The translations under genes and the position numbers were made by a program. A stretch of DNA of 64,000 nt. Source: Micromonospora chaiyaphumensis. Its GTDB lineage: Bacteria > Actinomycetota > Actinomycetes > Mycobacteriales > Micromonosporaceae. Location of the stretch: positions 1 to 64,000 of the forward strand of contig NZ_FMCS01000009.1 in assembly GCF_900091435.1 (NCBI RefSeq), in the 5' to 3' direction. Shown piece after piece: positions 1 to 10,584 of this stretch; position 1 is the stretch's first letter, and every line of letters begins with the position of its first letter. Under the pieces are notes generated by a model, which saw nothing but the letters and a program-made list of their open reading frames with translations, ran no database searches and was not told where the DNA came from.

Positions 1-545
1 CCGTTGTCGCGGTAGCCGACGACGCTGATGTAGTGGCCGCCTTCGAAGGAGTGGGTGTTGCCGTCGGTGTCGGTGGTGGTGCCGGCGATGTTGGCGACCA
101 CGGCGCGGCCGTCGTCGACGGTGCGCACGATGTCAGCGCGCAGGGTGTCGGTCTGCTTGTCGTCGGCCTTGCCGTCCTTGATTTCGACGGACCGGTAGTG
201 CTTGCCGGTCTCCTTGTTCAGGACGGGGGTGATGTCGTTGATGCTGTTGGTGCCGGCCTCGGTGGTGCCCATCTCCTTGGCCATGGCGTCCACGTCGATG
301 TTCTTGCCCAGCACGCTCAGGGCGTTGCGGGTGGCGGCGGGACCGCAGTAGTAGAAGTTGGGCTGGGCCTCGTAGCGGACGTCGAGTTCCCGCTCGCCGT
401 GGCCCTTACGGTCGGTGCTGACCTGGGCGGTCTTCTCGGCGGGGGTGGCCTGGGCGGCGATGGCCGGGCCGGCGATCCCACCAGCGGTGGCGGCGAAGCC
501 GGCGGCGGTCAGAACGGTGTTCCGCAGCATGGTGTTGGTACGCAT
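1..545 (-). CDS. Secreted C39-like cysteine peptidase, 3' end outside window
   Basis: Reading the minus strand from the ATG at 543-545 gives 181 codons without a stop before the window edge, so the gene is partial. The N-terminus (about residues 1-32) is a signal peptide: MRTNTMLRNT, then an Ala/Gly-rich hydrophobic stretch with an AIAAQA-type cleavage region. The mature part has FYYCGPAATRNAL (Cys67), the nucleophile block of C39-type papain-like peptidases, and EGGHYISVVGYRDN (His171), the general-base block. Such proteins are exported and usually cleave peptides outside the cell; the substrate is unknown. An AAAGG ribosome site lies about 11 nt upstream. The gene faces the long repeat region at 546-1999 and stands alone in its direction. 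Confidence 0.85.
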   Translation of the reverse strand, partial: MRTNTMLRNTVLTAAGFAATAGGIAGPAIAAQATPAEKTAQVSTDRKGHGERELDVRYEAQPNFYYCGPAATRNALSVLGKNIDVDAMAKEMGTTEAGTNSINDITPVLNKETGKHYRSVEIKDGKADDKQTDTLRADIVRTVDDGRAVVANIAGTTTDTDGNTHSFEGGHYISVVGYRDN

Positions 546-1097
546 GATGAGTCACGCCTTTCTGTCGGGGGTGCACAGCACACGCGCGCGGGGGGTGCAC
601 GGGTGCCGCAAGAGGGGGAAAGTTTGAGGGGTGCCCGGCGATCGGGGGTGACCTGCTCGGGCGGCCCGGGGGTGTAACCATCGGCGGCGGGGAAGCGATT
701 CCCACCCACCTGATCCGATGTCCTGGGGATGTAACCACCGGGGCTCGGGGCTGATTCCCTGGCTCACCGGCGCGGACCGGTGGTGCGCGGTCCCGGGGAT
801 GTAACGACCGGGGCTGCGGGGTGATTCCCTGCGGCCCGACCCGGTGCGGCGGGGCCGGTGGTGCGCGGCCCGGGTGGTGTAACGACCGGCGGGGGCCGGT
901 CATTCCCACCGCCGGCTGCCTCGCCTGGGGGCGCGGTGCTGCGCGGTCTGCCATGTACAACGACCCCGCCCTCGCCATGATTCCGCCCCGACGGTGCCGC
1001 CGACCACCCGCCACAACCAGCCAAAACCGGACACCACGCCCGAACCTCGGCGGCGCAAACCGGACACGCACTCCAGAGCGCGCACGTCGACAGCGCC

Positions 1098-1144
1098 GAT
1101 CTTGGACAGTTGCCGTTCGCAGCGAACAGCAACTGTCCAAGATC
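1098..1144. repeat. 47-nt palindrome, family A, copy 1
   Basis: The arms GATCTTGGACAGTTG and CAACTGTCCAAGATC are perfect 15-bp complements. The loop holds a second small inverted repeat, GTTCGC/GCGAAC. The same 47-nt layout recurs at 1342-1388 and 37847-37893. Confidence 0.9.
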
Positions 1145-1341
1145 TCCGGGCGGAGCGGCCGGGGCGACGGCGAGACCGGACGACCGGCCGCCGACGGGTC
1201 CCCGCGTTGATGCGGCGTGGCATGATTCCGCCCTGGTGGTGGCGCCGACCACCCGCCCCTAGACCGGCCGGAACCGGACGCAACGGCCCAACTTGGTCGG
1301 CGCACGGGACAGGCACCCAGATCGCGCACGTCGGCGGCGCG

Positions 1342-1388
1342 GATCTTGGAGACTTGCCGTTCACCGCGAACGACAACTCTCCAAGATC
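1342..1388. repeat. 47-nt palindrome, family A, copy 2
   Basis: The arms GATCTTGGAGACTTG and AACTCTCCAAGATC pair with one mismatch. The loop CCGTTCACCGCGAACGAC resembles that of copy 1. This copy lies in the second unit of the 245-bp duplication; downstream sequence (GAGCGGCCGGGGCGACGGCG) is shared with copy 1. Confidence 0.9.
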
Positions 1389-1649
1389 TCCGGCCAGAGC
1401 GGCCGGGGCGACGGCGAGACCGAACGACCGGCCGCCAACGGGTCGTCGCGTTGATGCGGAGCGAGCAGAGCAGACTCGGCGATGCCGGGCGACCCGGTGC
1501 CGCCGCGTCACCCCATTGATAGCCGAGCGAGCAGGGCGTTCCCGTCGATGGCGGCGACCGGCGCCGGCGGGGGGCACCCCGGTTGACCGCCGAGCAAGCA
1601 GGGCGTTCCCGGCGAGGCCGGCGACCCGACCACCGAACGGGGTCACCGC

Positions 1650-1709
1650 GTTGATCAAGAGGTTTGCGTCGCCTTCCAGCCGAATCCTGACGCAAACTTC
1701 TTGATCAAC
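1650..1709. repeat. 60-nt palindrome, family B, copy 1
   Basis: The 21-nt arms begin GTTGATCAAGAGGTTTGC and end GCAAACTTCTTGATCAAC, with one mismatch, around an 18-nt loop. The outer TTGATCA part and layout resemble the hairpin at 24424-24478. Confidence 0.88.
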
Positions 1710-1854
1710 CAGGGCCGGGCGAGGCCTCGCAGATCAACGCGGGCAGGCCCGAGGCCAACCACAGTGGCCGACGGTCGCCAGCGGGGGCATAACGGACATC
1801 AGGCCGCGTACCTCGTCGGGGCCGCTCGGACGGGCGCGCCGGTGAGTGGACCGT

Positions 1855-1887
1855 CATGGGGTGTCTCGGCGACCCAAGACACCCATG
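1855..1887. repeat. Small hairpin downstream of uvrC
   Basis: CATGGGGTGTCT and AGACACCCATG form an imperfect stem (one bulged G) around CGGCGACCCA. It lies about 110 bp beyond the uvrC stop on the uvrC-coding side, so it could act as a terminator, or it may be another dispersed palindrome. Confidence 0.45.
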
Positions 1888-1999
1888 CCGTAGCCCGAAG
1901 CCCGAAGCCAAGCCAGGAGGCCGGGCGGCGGTGCTACGGGCGGCAGCAGCGTCGGGACGTGACCTGCCGGAAGGGCAAGCTCTCCGGTCGCCGGCGGGG

Positions 2000-3940
2000 T
2001 CAGGCGCTGGGGGTGCGTTGGGCGTCTTCGTCGAGGGCGGCCAGGATCGCTTCGGCCGTCCGCTTCCCCACCCCCGGCACCTCGGTGATCTCCTCCACCG
2101 TCGCCGCGCTGAGCCGCTTCAGCGAGCCGAAGTGCCGCAGCAGGGCCTTGCGGCGTACCTCGCCGAGGCCGGGGATGTTGTCCAGCGCCGATTCGGTCAT
2201 GCGCTTCGAGCGCCGCTGGCGGTGGAAGGTGATGGCGAAGCGGTGGGCCTCGTCGCGTACGCGCTGGAGCAGGTAGAGCGCCTCGGAGGTGCGCGGCAGG
2301 ATGACCGGGAACTCGTCGTCGGGCAGCCAGACCTCCTCCAGCCGCTTGGCCAGCCCGCAGAGCGCCACGTCGTCGATGCCCAGCTCGGCGAGGGCCTGGG
2401 CGGCGGCCGCCACCTGCGGCGGGCCACCGTCGACGACGACGAGCTGCGGCGGGTAGGCGAACTTGCGCGGCCGCCCGGTGGTCGGGTCGATGCCGGGGCG
2501 GTCCGGGTCGCCGGCGGTCTCCTCGCCGATCTCCCCGGTTTCGGCGCGGGCGTCGAGGTATCGGGCGAACCGCCGGCGCAGCACCTCGGACATGGCCGAG
2601 AGGTCGTCGGTGGCGCCCCGCACGATGAACCGGCGGTACTCGCTCTTGCGGGGCAGGCCGTCCTCGAAGACGACCATGCTGGCCACCACGTCGGTGCCCT
2701 GGATCTGCGAGACGTCGAAGCACTCGATGCGCAGCGGGGAGGTGCGCATGCCGAGCGATTCGGCGATCTCGTCGAGGGCCTGGCTGCGGGTGGTCAGGTC
2801 ACCGGCCCGCTTGAGCTTGTGGCGGGCGAGCGCGTCCTTGGCGTTGCGCTCGACCGTCTCCAGCAGCGACCGCTTGTCGCCGCGCTGCGGCACCCGCAGC
2901 GACACCCGGCTGCCCCGCCGCGTGGACAGCCAGTCGGCGAGCGCGTCGACGTCGCCGGGCAGCTCGGGGACGAGCAGCTCGCGCGGGACGTCGGCCTCGC
3001 CCTGCTCGCCGCCGTAGACCTGCGTGCAGAAGTGGTGCACGAGGTCGCCGGTGGTCAGCTCCTCGGTCTTCTCCACCACCCAGCCGCGCTGGCCGCGGAC
3101 CCGGCCGTCGCGGACGTGGAAGACCTGGACCGCCGCTTCGAGGGGGTCGTCGGCGAAGGCCACCACGTCGGCATCGGTGCCGTCGCCGAGCACGACGGTC
3201 TGCTTCTCCATGGCCCGGCGCAGCGCCGCCACGTCGTCGCGCAGCCGGGCGGCCCGTTCGAACTCGAGCTGCTCGCTGGCCTCCAGCATCTCCTTCTCCA
3301 GCCGGCGCACCATCGTGTCGGTGCGGCCTGCCATGAAGTCGCAGAAGCCGTTGACGATCTCCCGGTGCCCCTCGGCGGTGACGCTGCCGACGCAGGGCGC
3401 CGAGCACTTGCCGATGTAGCCGAGCAGGCACGGGCGGCCGACCTGGCCGGCGCGCTTGAACACCCCGGAGGAGCAGGTCCGTGCCGGGAAGACACGGAGC
3501 AGCAGGTCCAGCGTCTCGCGAATGGCCCAGGCGTGCGAGTACGGCCCGAAGTAGCGCACCCCCTTGCGCTTGGCGCCGCGCATCACCTGCAGGCGCGGGT
3601 ATTCCTCGTCGAGGGTCACCGCCAGGTAGGGGTACGACTTGTCGTCGCGGTAGCGGACGTTGAACCTCGGGTCGTACTGCTTGATCCAGGTGTATTCCTG
3701 CTGGAGCGCCTCGACCTCGGTGGCCACCGTGATCCAGTCCACCGACTCGGCGGTGAAGACCATCTGCCGGGTGCGCTGGTGCAGGTTGACCGGGTCGGCG
3801 AAGTAGGAGTTGAGCCGGCTGCGCAGGTTGCGCGCCTTGCCGACATAGATCACCCGGCCGGTGCCGTCGCGGAAGCGGTAGACCCCTGGCGACTCCGGGA
3901 TGGTGCCAGGTGCGGGACGGTAGGTCGAGGGGTCAGCCAC
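2000..3940 (-). CDS. uvrC: Excinuclease ABC subunit C
   Basis: UvrC (646 aa, usual family length) makes both incisions around a DNA lesion bound by UvrB in nucleotide-excision repair. The N-terminus (about residues 15-95) is a GIY-YIG nuclease domain: GVYRFRDGTGRVIYVGKARN. A UVR coiled-coil motif (EMLEASEQLEFERAARLRDD, about residues 215-235) binds UvrB. The middle-to-C-terminal part is the RNase H-like nuclease domain with VVVDGGPPQV. The end carries tandem helix-hairpin-helix motifs (NIPGLGEVRRKALL and EVPGVGKRTAEAIL). uvrA is two genes away on the same strand and uvrB is at 35 kb. The ATG start is followed by the usual ADPSTYRPAPGTIPESPGVY. Confidence 0.97.
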   Translation of the reverse strand: MADPSTYRPAPGTIPESPGVYRFRDGTGRVIYVGKARNLRSRLNSYFADPVNLHQRTRQMVFTAESVDWITVATEVEALQQEYTWIKQYDPRFNVRYRDDKSYPYLAVTLDEEYPRLQVMRGAKRKGVRYFGPYSHAWAIRETLDLLLRVFPARTCSSGVFKRAGQVGRPCLLGYIGKCSAPCVGSVTAEGHREIVNGFCDFMAGRTDTMVRRLEKEMLEASEQLEFERAARLRDDVAALRRAMEKQTVVLGDGTDADVVAFADDPLEAAVQVFHVRDGRVRGQRGWVVEKTEELTTGDLVHHFCTQVYGGEQGEADVPRELLVPELPGDVDALADWLSTRRGSRVSLRVPQRGDKRSLLETVERNAKDALARHKLKRAGDLTTRSQALDEIAESLGMRTSPLRIECFDVSQIQGTDVVASMVVFEDGLPRKSEYRRFIVRGATDDLSAMSEVLRRRFARYLDARAETGEIGEETAGDPDRPGIDPTTGRPRKFAYPPQLVVVDGGPPQVAAAAQALAELGIDDVALCGLAKRLEEVWLPDDEFPVILPRTSEALYLLQRVRDEAHRFAITFHRQRRSKRMTESALDNIPGLGEVRRKALLRHFGSLKRLSAATVEEITEVPGVGKRTAEAILAALDEDAQRTPSA

Positions 3941-3982
3941 GCGCCAAGCCTAGTCCGCACCCCCGACACCCGGCCGTCGCCG

Positions 3983-4019
3983 CGCGTCCCCCACCAGCAG
4001 GACGGGCGGGGGACGCGCC
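3983..4019 (-). terminator. Hairpin after the Rieske gene
   Basis: GCGCGTCCCCC (3983-3993) and GGGGGACGCGC (4009-4019) form a perfect 11-bp stem just past the stop codon of the minus-strand Rieske gene. There is no clear T-run, as is common in actinobacteria. Confidence 0.65.
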
Positions 4020-4026
4020 GGGACGC

Positions 4027-4515
4027 TCAGGCGAGGGTGATCTGCTCGCCGGTGACCTTGATGTTCTTGGGCGCGAGCGGCTTGGTCGCCGGGCCCTGCT
4101 TCACCGAACCGTCGGTGATCGAGAAACGGCTGTTGTGGCAGGTGCAGTTGATGGTGCCGCCGTCGACGTTCGACACCGGGCAGCCCTGGTGGGTGCAGAT
4201 CGGGTCGAAGGCCTTGAACTGGCCGGCCTCGGGCTGGGTGATCACGACGCCCTTGCTGGCGAAGACCGCCCCGCCGCCGACCGGGATGTCGGTGGTCCGG
4301 GCGAGCGGACCGGTGCTGTCCCGGTTGCCGCCCTCGGCGTCGCCGGCGCCGGTGGCGCCCGGGCCGCCGCTGGTCGGCGCGGGCGCGCCCGTGCCGGAGT
4401 CGTCGTCGCCGCCGCAGCCCGCCAGCACCACGGCCGCGCCGACCGCGCCGGCGCCCGCGAGCAGTGCGCGGCGCGTCTGCGTACCCGGCCCGGTCAGCAC
4501 CTGATCATCACTCAT
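4027..4515 (-). CDS. Rieske [2Fe-2S] lipoprotein
   Basis: This 162-aa exported electron-transfer protein has an N-terminal twin-arginine-like signal (TRRALLAGAGAVG, RR at 15-16) ending in a lipobox LAGC (Cys34), so it is probably Tat-exported and lipid-anchored. A Gly/Asp/Pro linker of about 35 residues follows. The Rieske cluster ligands are clear: CTHQGC (Cys107, His109) and CTCH (Cys124, His127), with Cys112 and Cys126 placed for the usual disulfide. It is too short to be the QcrA subunit of a bc complex; the redox partner is unknown. The start at 4515 is preferred over an upstream in-frame ATG at 4599 because the AGAAAGG ribosome site sits just before it and the signal peptide follows directly. 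Confidence 0.9.
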   Translation of the reverse strand: MSDDQVLTGPGTQTRRALLAGAGAVGAAVVLAGCGGDDDSGTGAPAPTSGGPGATGAGDAEGGNRDSTGPLARTTDIPVGGGAVFASKGVVITQPEAGQFKAFDPICTHQGCPVSNVDGGTINCTCHNSRFSITDGSVKQGPATKPLAPKNIKVTGEQITLA

Positions 4516-4635
4516 GTCCGGCCTTTCTCTCGGCTGTCGCCACCCGTCATGATCCGTGGCCACACTTCGAAACACGGACCAGGGTGCCCCACGGTTCATA
4601 CTGACGCGTCACTAAACGGATATCCGAGCAGAGAT

Positions 4636-4665
4636 CGGGCGGGCCAGGTCGCCCCGGCCCGCCCG
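4636..4665 (-). terminator. Hairpin after uvrA
   Basis: CGGGCGGGCC (4636-4645) and GGCCCGCCCG (4656-4665) pair perfectly over 10 bp, 14 nt beyond the uvrA stop on the minus strand. Confidence 0.65.
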
Positions 4666-4678
4666 TCGTACGCCTCGT

Positions 4679-7624
<2,946 letters not shown>

Positions 7625-7787
7625 GGTGCGTGTGCTCCCGGAAGAAGATTGTGAGGCGGATCTGTCCGCCCGACACGAGGTCTGAGCGGTTTTCGAGGGT
7701 TGTCGAGGCGCAGGGAAGACGCCTCGGCAACTCTAGCCCCGAGGTATGACAACTTCCGTCGCGCGGACATTCCCCCAGGTCAGCACG

Positions 7788-7818
7788 GTCGGGCGGGCAC
7801 CGGCGCGGCCCGCCCGAC
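7788..7818 (-). terminator. Hairpin after rsgA
   Basis: GTCGGGCGGG (7788-7797) and CCCGCCCGAC (7809-7818) form a perfect 10-bp stem 14 nt past the rsgA stop, before the uvrA promoter region. Confidence 0.6.
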
Positions 7819-7832
7819 AGCACCGGCACCCA

Positions 7833-8912
7833 CTAGAGTCCCCCGGGTCCGGGCGGTGTCGCCGGACGCCCGGTCCGGCGCCGGCCGTTGCGCCAGCTCC
7901 CCCGGCGCTCGGCGGCCAGCCGCACCTCCCGGCGCCGGCTCTCGTACGCCACCTCGCGCTGGAGCCGGCGCCAGTTCTCCCAGCGCCGCACGGGCAGCTC
8001 GCCGCTGTCCAGGGCCTCCCGCACCGCGCAGGCCGGCTCGGCCTCGTGGGCGCAGTCGGCGTACCGGCAGCCGGCCGCCAGCTCGGCGATGTCGGCGAAC
8101 GCCCGGTCCAGGCCGGCCGAGCCGTCCAGCAGGCCGACCGCCCGCACGCCCGGGGTGTCCAGCACCGCTCCCCCGCCGGGGATCGGCACGAGCGCCCGCC
8201 AGGTGGTGGTGTGCCGGCCCTTGCCGTCGGAGCGCCGGATCGCCTGGGTGCGCATCACATCGGCCCCGGCCAGGGCGTTGACCAGGCTCGACTTGCCCGC
8301 GCCGGAGGGCCCGAGCAGGCCGAGGGTGCGCCCCGGGGCGACGTACCGGCGCAGCGGGTCCAGCCCGGTGCCGCGCTCGGCGCTGACGGGCAGCACCGGC
8401 ACCCCGGGTGCCAGCGCGGCGAGCTGCCGGGCCACGGCCGCCGGGTGGGGGGCCAGGTCGGCCTTGGTGAGCACGACGAGCGGCTCGGCGCCGGACTCGT
8501 GCGCCAGGGAGAGCAGCCGCTCGATACGCGCGGCGTCCGGCTCCGGGTGCACCGGTTCGACCACCGCGGCGGCGTCGAGGTTGGCGGCCAGCACCTGGCC
8601 GCTGGCGTCCTTGCCGGCGGTGCGCCGGATGAGCGCGGTGCGGCGGGGCAGCACCGTCTCCACGGTGACCGGCCCGTCCGGCCAGGTGGCCAGCAGCACC
8701 CAGTCGCCGGCGCAGGGCAGCGCGGTCAGGTCACGGGCCGCGGCGGCCAGCAGGGCGCCGCCCAGGCTGGCCCGGACGGGCCCCTCCGGACGGAGCACGG
8801 TGCACACCCCGCGGTCGACGCGGGCCACCCGGCCCGGCCGGCGGTCAGTGCGGGGATTCAGGTACGCCGCCCGGTCGGCGTCCCAGCCGAGGGCGGTCAG
8901 ATCGATGGTCAT
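7833..8912 (-). CDS. rsgA: Ribosome small-subunit-dependent GTPase A
   Basis: RsgA (359 aa) is a circularly permuted GTPase that assists late maturation of the 30S subunit. An N-terminal OB-fold region (about residues 30-110, GRVARVDRGVCTVL) precedes the permuted G motifs: G4 VVLTKADL, then the P-loop GPSGAGKSSLVNALAG, then G3 DTPG. The C-terminus has the zinc-finger knuckle CRYADCAHEAEPACAV. The order G4-G1-G3 is diagnostic. The ATG start is followed by TIDLTALGWDADRAAY and preceded by GAGGA. It is a single gene, transcribed away from the isomerase gene. Confidence 0.95.
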   Translation of the reverse strand: MTIDLTALGWDADRAAYLNPRTDRRPGRVARVDRGVCTVLRPEGPVRASLGGALLAAAARDLTALPCAGDWVLLATWPDGPVTVETVLPRRTALIRRTAGKDASGQVLAANLDAAAVVEPVHPEPDAARIERLLSLAHESGAEPLVVLTKADLAPHPAAVARQLAALAPGVPVLPVSAERGTGLDPLRRYVAPGRTLGLLGPSGAGKSSLVNALAGADVMRTQAIRRSDGKGRHTTTWRALVPIPGGGAVLDTPGVRAVGLLDGSAGLDRAFADIAELAAGCRYADCAHEAEPACAVREALDSGELPVRRWENWRRLQREVAYESRRREVRLAAERRGSWRNGRRRTGRPATPPGPGGL

Positions 8913-9132
8913 GTGTCCTCATCGGTGTCGAGGGGGTTCATGGCGGAACACGCGTGCTGCGACCGGCATGCTCACCACCTCCGCTCCGACTCCCGGTGCC
9001 CGCGTCCTGCGACGACGCCGGCCCGGCGCGCCCGACGGCGCGCCGCGACCCGAAGCCGTCGGCCCCGACGGTAGGGGGTACGCCGACGCGCCGAAAGCCA
9101 TTTCCCCGGCGACGCGACGGGTGGCCGCCCGC

Positions 9133-9138
9133 TAGGGT
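9133..9138 (+). promoter_or_regulatory. -10 box TAGGGT of a leaderless transcript
   Basis: TAGGGT ends 7 nt before the GTG at 9146. That is the spacing expected when transcription starts at the first base of the start codon. Confidence 0.5.
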
Positions 9139-9145
9139 CGACACC

Positions 9146-9181
9146 GTGAGCGCGAGGAGTGAGCCCGAGGTGACGGCGTGA
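9146..9181 (+). CDS. 11-codon leader ORF overlapping the isomerase start
   Basis: GTG AGC GCG AGG AGT GAG ... TGA encodes VSARSEPEVTA. Its TGA (9179-9181) overlaps the GTG (9178-9180) of the next gene as GTGA. The TAGGGT box upstream would place the transcript 5' end at or near this GTG, so ribosomes would first translate the leader and then re-initiate. An AGGAG inside it is too far (about 20 nt) from 9178 to serve as its ribosome site. The inference rests on layout only. Confidence 0.45.
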   Translation: MSARSEPEVTA

Positions 9182-9894
9182 CGAGCGACCCCCTCCTGCT
9201 GACCGGCGAGCTGGACGAGGCGACCGGCCGGTTGCTGCGTACCGTGGCCACCCTCGGCGCCGCCGACGTCGCCGCGCCGTCCCTGCTGCCGGGCTGGACG
9301 CGCGGGCACGTCCTGACCCACCTGGCCCGCAACGCCGACGGGTTCGTCAACCTGCTGACCGCCGCCCGCACCGGCGAGGCGATCCCGATGTACGCGAGCC
9401 CCGAGGCCCGGGCCGCCGACATCGAGGCGGGCGCCGGCCGGGGGCCCGCGGACCTCATGGACGATCTGCGCCGCAGCTCGCAGCGGTTCACGGCGGCGGT
9501 CGCCGAGATGCCGGTGGAGGCCTGGGGTGCCACCGTGCAGACCCGGCGCGGCCCGTGGCCGGCGGCCATGCTGGTCTGGGGGCGGCTGCGCGAGGTCGAG
9601 GTGCACCACGTCGACCTCGGTGCCGGCTACCGGCCGGCCGACTGGCGGGACGCGTTCGCCCAGCGGCTGCTGCACGAGGTGGCCGCCGGCCTGGCCGGCA
9701 ACCCGGACGCGCCGGCCATGGTGCTGCGCTTCGACGGCGTCCGGCACGAACTCGTCGTGGGTGAACCCGAGGGGGCGCCCACGGTCACCGGCCCCGCGCC
9801 GGAACTCGCCGCCTGGCTGACCGGCCGCAGCGCGGGCGAGACGCTCACCGTCACTCCCGACGGCCCCCTGCCGACTCCACCGGAATGGATCTGA
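9178..9894 (+). CDS. Mycothiol-dependent maleylpyruvate isomerase family protein
   Basis: This 238-aa protein belongs to the DinB-like MDMPI family, whose founding member uses mycothiol to isomerise maleylpyruvate; most family members have unknown substrates. The N-terminal helical bundle has SLLPGWTRGHVLTHLARNADG (about residues 38-58), the family signature including the metal-ligand His in HVLTHL. A later helix has REVEVHHVDLGAGY with further His ligands. The C-terminal MDMPI domain follows. The start is the GTG overlapped by an 11-codon leader ORF. The next gene, an MBL-fold hydrolase, begins at or overlaps its 3' end, so the two are co-transcribed. Confidence 0.88.
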   Translation: MTSDPLLLTGELDEATGRLLRTVATLGAADVAAPSLLPGWTRGHVLTHLARNADGFVNLLTAARTGEAIPMYASPEARAADIEAGAGRGPADLMDDLRRSSQRFTAAVAEMPVEAWGATVQTRRGPWPAAMLVWGRLREVEVHHVDLGAGYRPADWRDAFAQRLLHEVAAGLAGNPDAPAMVLRFDGVRHELVVGEPEGAPTVTGPAPELAAWLTGRSAGETLTVTPDGPLPTPPEWI

Positions 9895-9902
9895 ACCCCG
9901 TC

Positions 9903-10556
9903 ATGACCTACAGCGGAGACGTCACGCCCGGCGGTGCGCCGGCCGTACGCGAGCTCGACAAGCTCACCATCACCAAGGTGTCGGTGGGACCGATGGACAA
10001 CAACGCCTACCTGCTGCGCTGCCGGGAGACCGGTGAGCAGGTGCTGATCGACGCCGCGAACGAGGCGCCCCGCCTGCTCGACCTGGTCGACGGCGGCGGG
10101 CTGGCCGCGGTCGTCACCACGCACCGGCACATGGACCACTGGGTCGCCCTGGAGGAGGTGGTCGCCAAGACCGGCGCCCGCCCGCTGGTGCACGCCGACG
10201 ACGCCGAGGGGCTGCCGATCGACGCCGAGCCGCTGCGCGAGGGCGACACGGTCCCGGTCGGTGACTGCACGCTGGAGGTGATCCACCTCAAGGGGCACAC
10301 GCCCGGCTCGATCGCCCTGCTCTACCGCGATCCGTCCGGCGTGCCGCACCTGTTCACCGGGGACTCGCTGTTCCCCGGCGGGGTCGGCAACACCGACCAG
10401 GACCCGGAGCGGTTCGGCCAGCTCATCGACGACGTCGAGCACAAGCTCTTCGACCGGCTGCCGGACGAGACGTGGTTCTACCCGGGCCACGGCAAGGACA
10501 GCACCCTCGGCGCCGAGCGTCCGGCGCTGCCGCAGTGGCGGGCCCGCGGCTGGTGA
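9903..10556 (+). CDS. MBL-fold metallo-hydrolase
   Basis: A metallo-beta-lactamase-fold hydrolase of about 217 aa. The metal-binding motif is THRHMDHW (H-x-H-x-D-H). A downstream HTPGS supplies the next His, GDSLFPGGVG the bridging Asp, and FYPGHGKDSTL the last His. These are glyoxalase II-like features, but the substrate cannot be read from sequence. An upstream in-frame ATG at 9885 would overlap the previous gene by 10 bp; I prefer 9903 because actinobacterial relatives begin MTYSG. It is co-directional with the mycothiol-linked isomerase, so a thiol-ester role is plausible. A similar hydrolase sits near uvrA in mycobacteria. Confidence 0.88.
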   Translation: MTYSGDVTPGGAPAVRELDKLTITKVSVGPMDNNAYLLRCRETGEQVLIDAANEAPRLLDLVDGGGLAAVVTTHRHMDHWVALEEVVAKTGARPLVHADDAEGLPIDAEPLREGDTVPVGDCTLEVIHLKGHTPGSIALLYRDPSGVPHLFTGDSLFPGGVGNTDQDPERFGQLIDDVEHKLFDRLPDETWFYPGHGKDSTLGAERPALPQWRARGW

Positions 10557-10561
10557 GCGTG

Positions 10562-10584
10562 GCGGGCCGGCCCGGCCGGCCCGC
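10562..10584. terminator. Bidirectional hairpin between convergent genes
   Basis: GCGGGCCGG and CCGGCCCGC form a perfect 9-bp stem with a 5-nt loop. It lies between the MBL hydrolase (plus) and the DedA gene (minus). Confidence 0.6.

Larger units (their letters stand above)
546..1999. repeat. Non-coding repeat mosaic between C39 peptidase and uvrC
   Basis: I see no credible gene in this 1.45 kb. It holds at least three repeat layers. From about 660 to 905 a roughly 70-bp unit recurs three or four times in degenerate form (GGGATGTAACGACCGGGGC followed by TGATTCCCT). From about 966 to 1455 there is a duplication of about 245 bp, each copy carrying ATGATTCCGCCC, GCCGACCACCCGC and one 47-nt palindrome. 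From about 1456 to 1640 the motif GAGCNAGCAGGGCGTTCCC recurs. Long overlapping open frames here are artefacts of high GC. Confidence 0.7.

Noticed and set aside
33..677. Plus-strand open frame over the window start
   Set aside because: It is the complement of the C39 peptidase gene, whose signal peptide and catalytic motifs are clear on the minus strand.
406..1704. Several long overlapping open frames on both strands
   Set aside because: They are Arg/Pro/Ala-rich, lack domains and span tandem repeats and palindromes; high GC alone makes such frames.
8960..8990. Biosynthetic gene cluster or defence island
   Set aside because: No polyketide, peptide-synthetase, restriction-modification, toxin-antitoxin or integrase genes were recognised anywhere in the window; the ABM and Uma2 genes alone do not support one.
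8919..9101. 60-aa open frame upstream of rsgA
   Set aside because: No ribosome site or recognisable features; it probably is just the rsgA leader.
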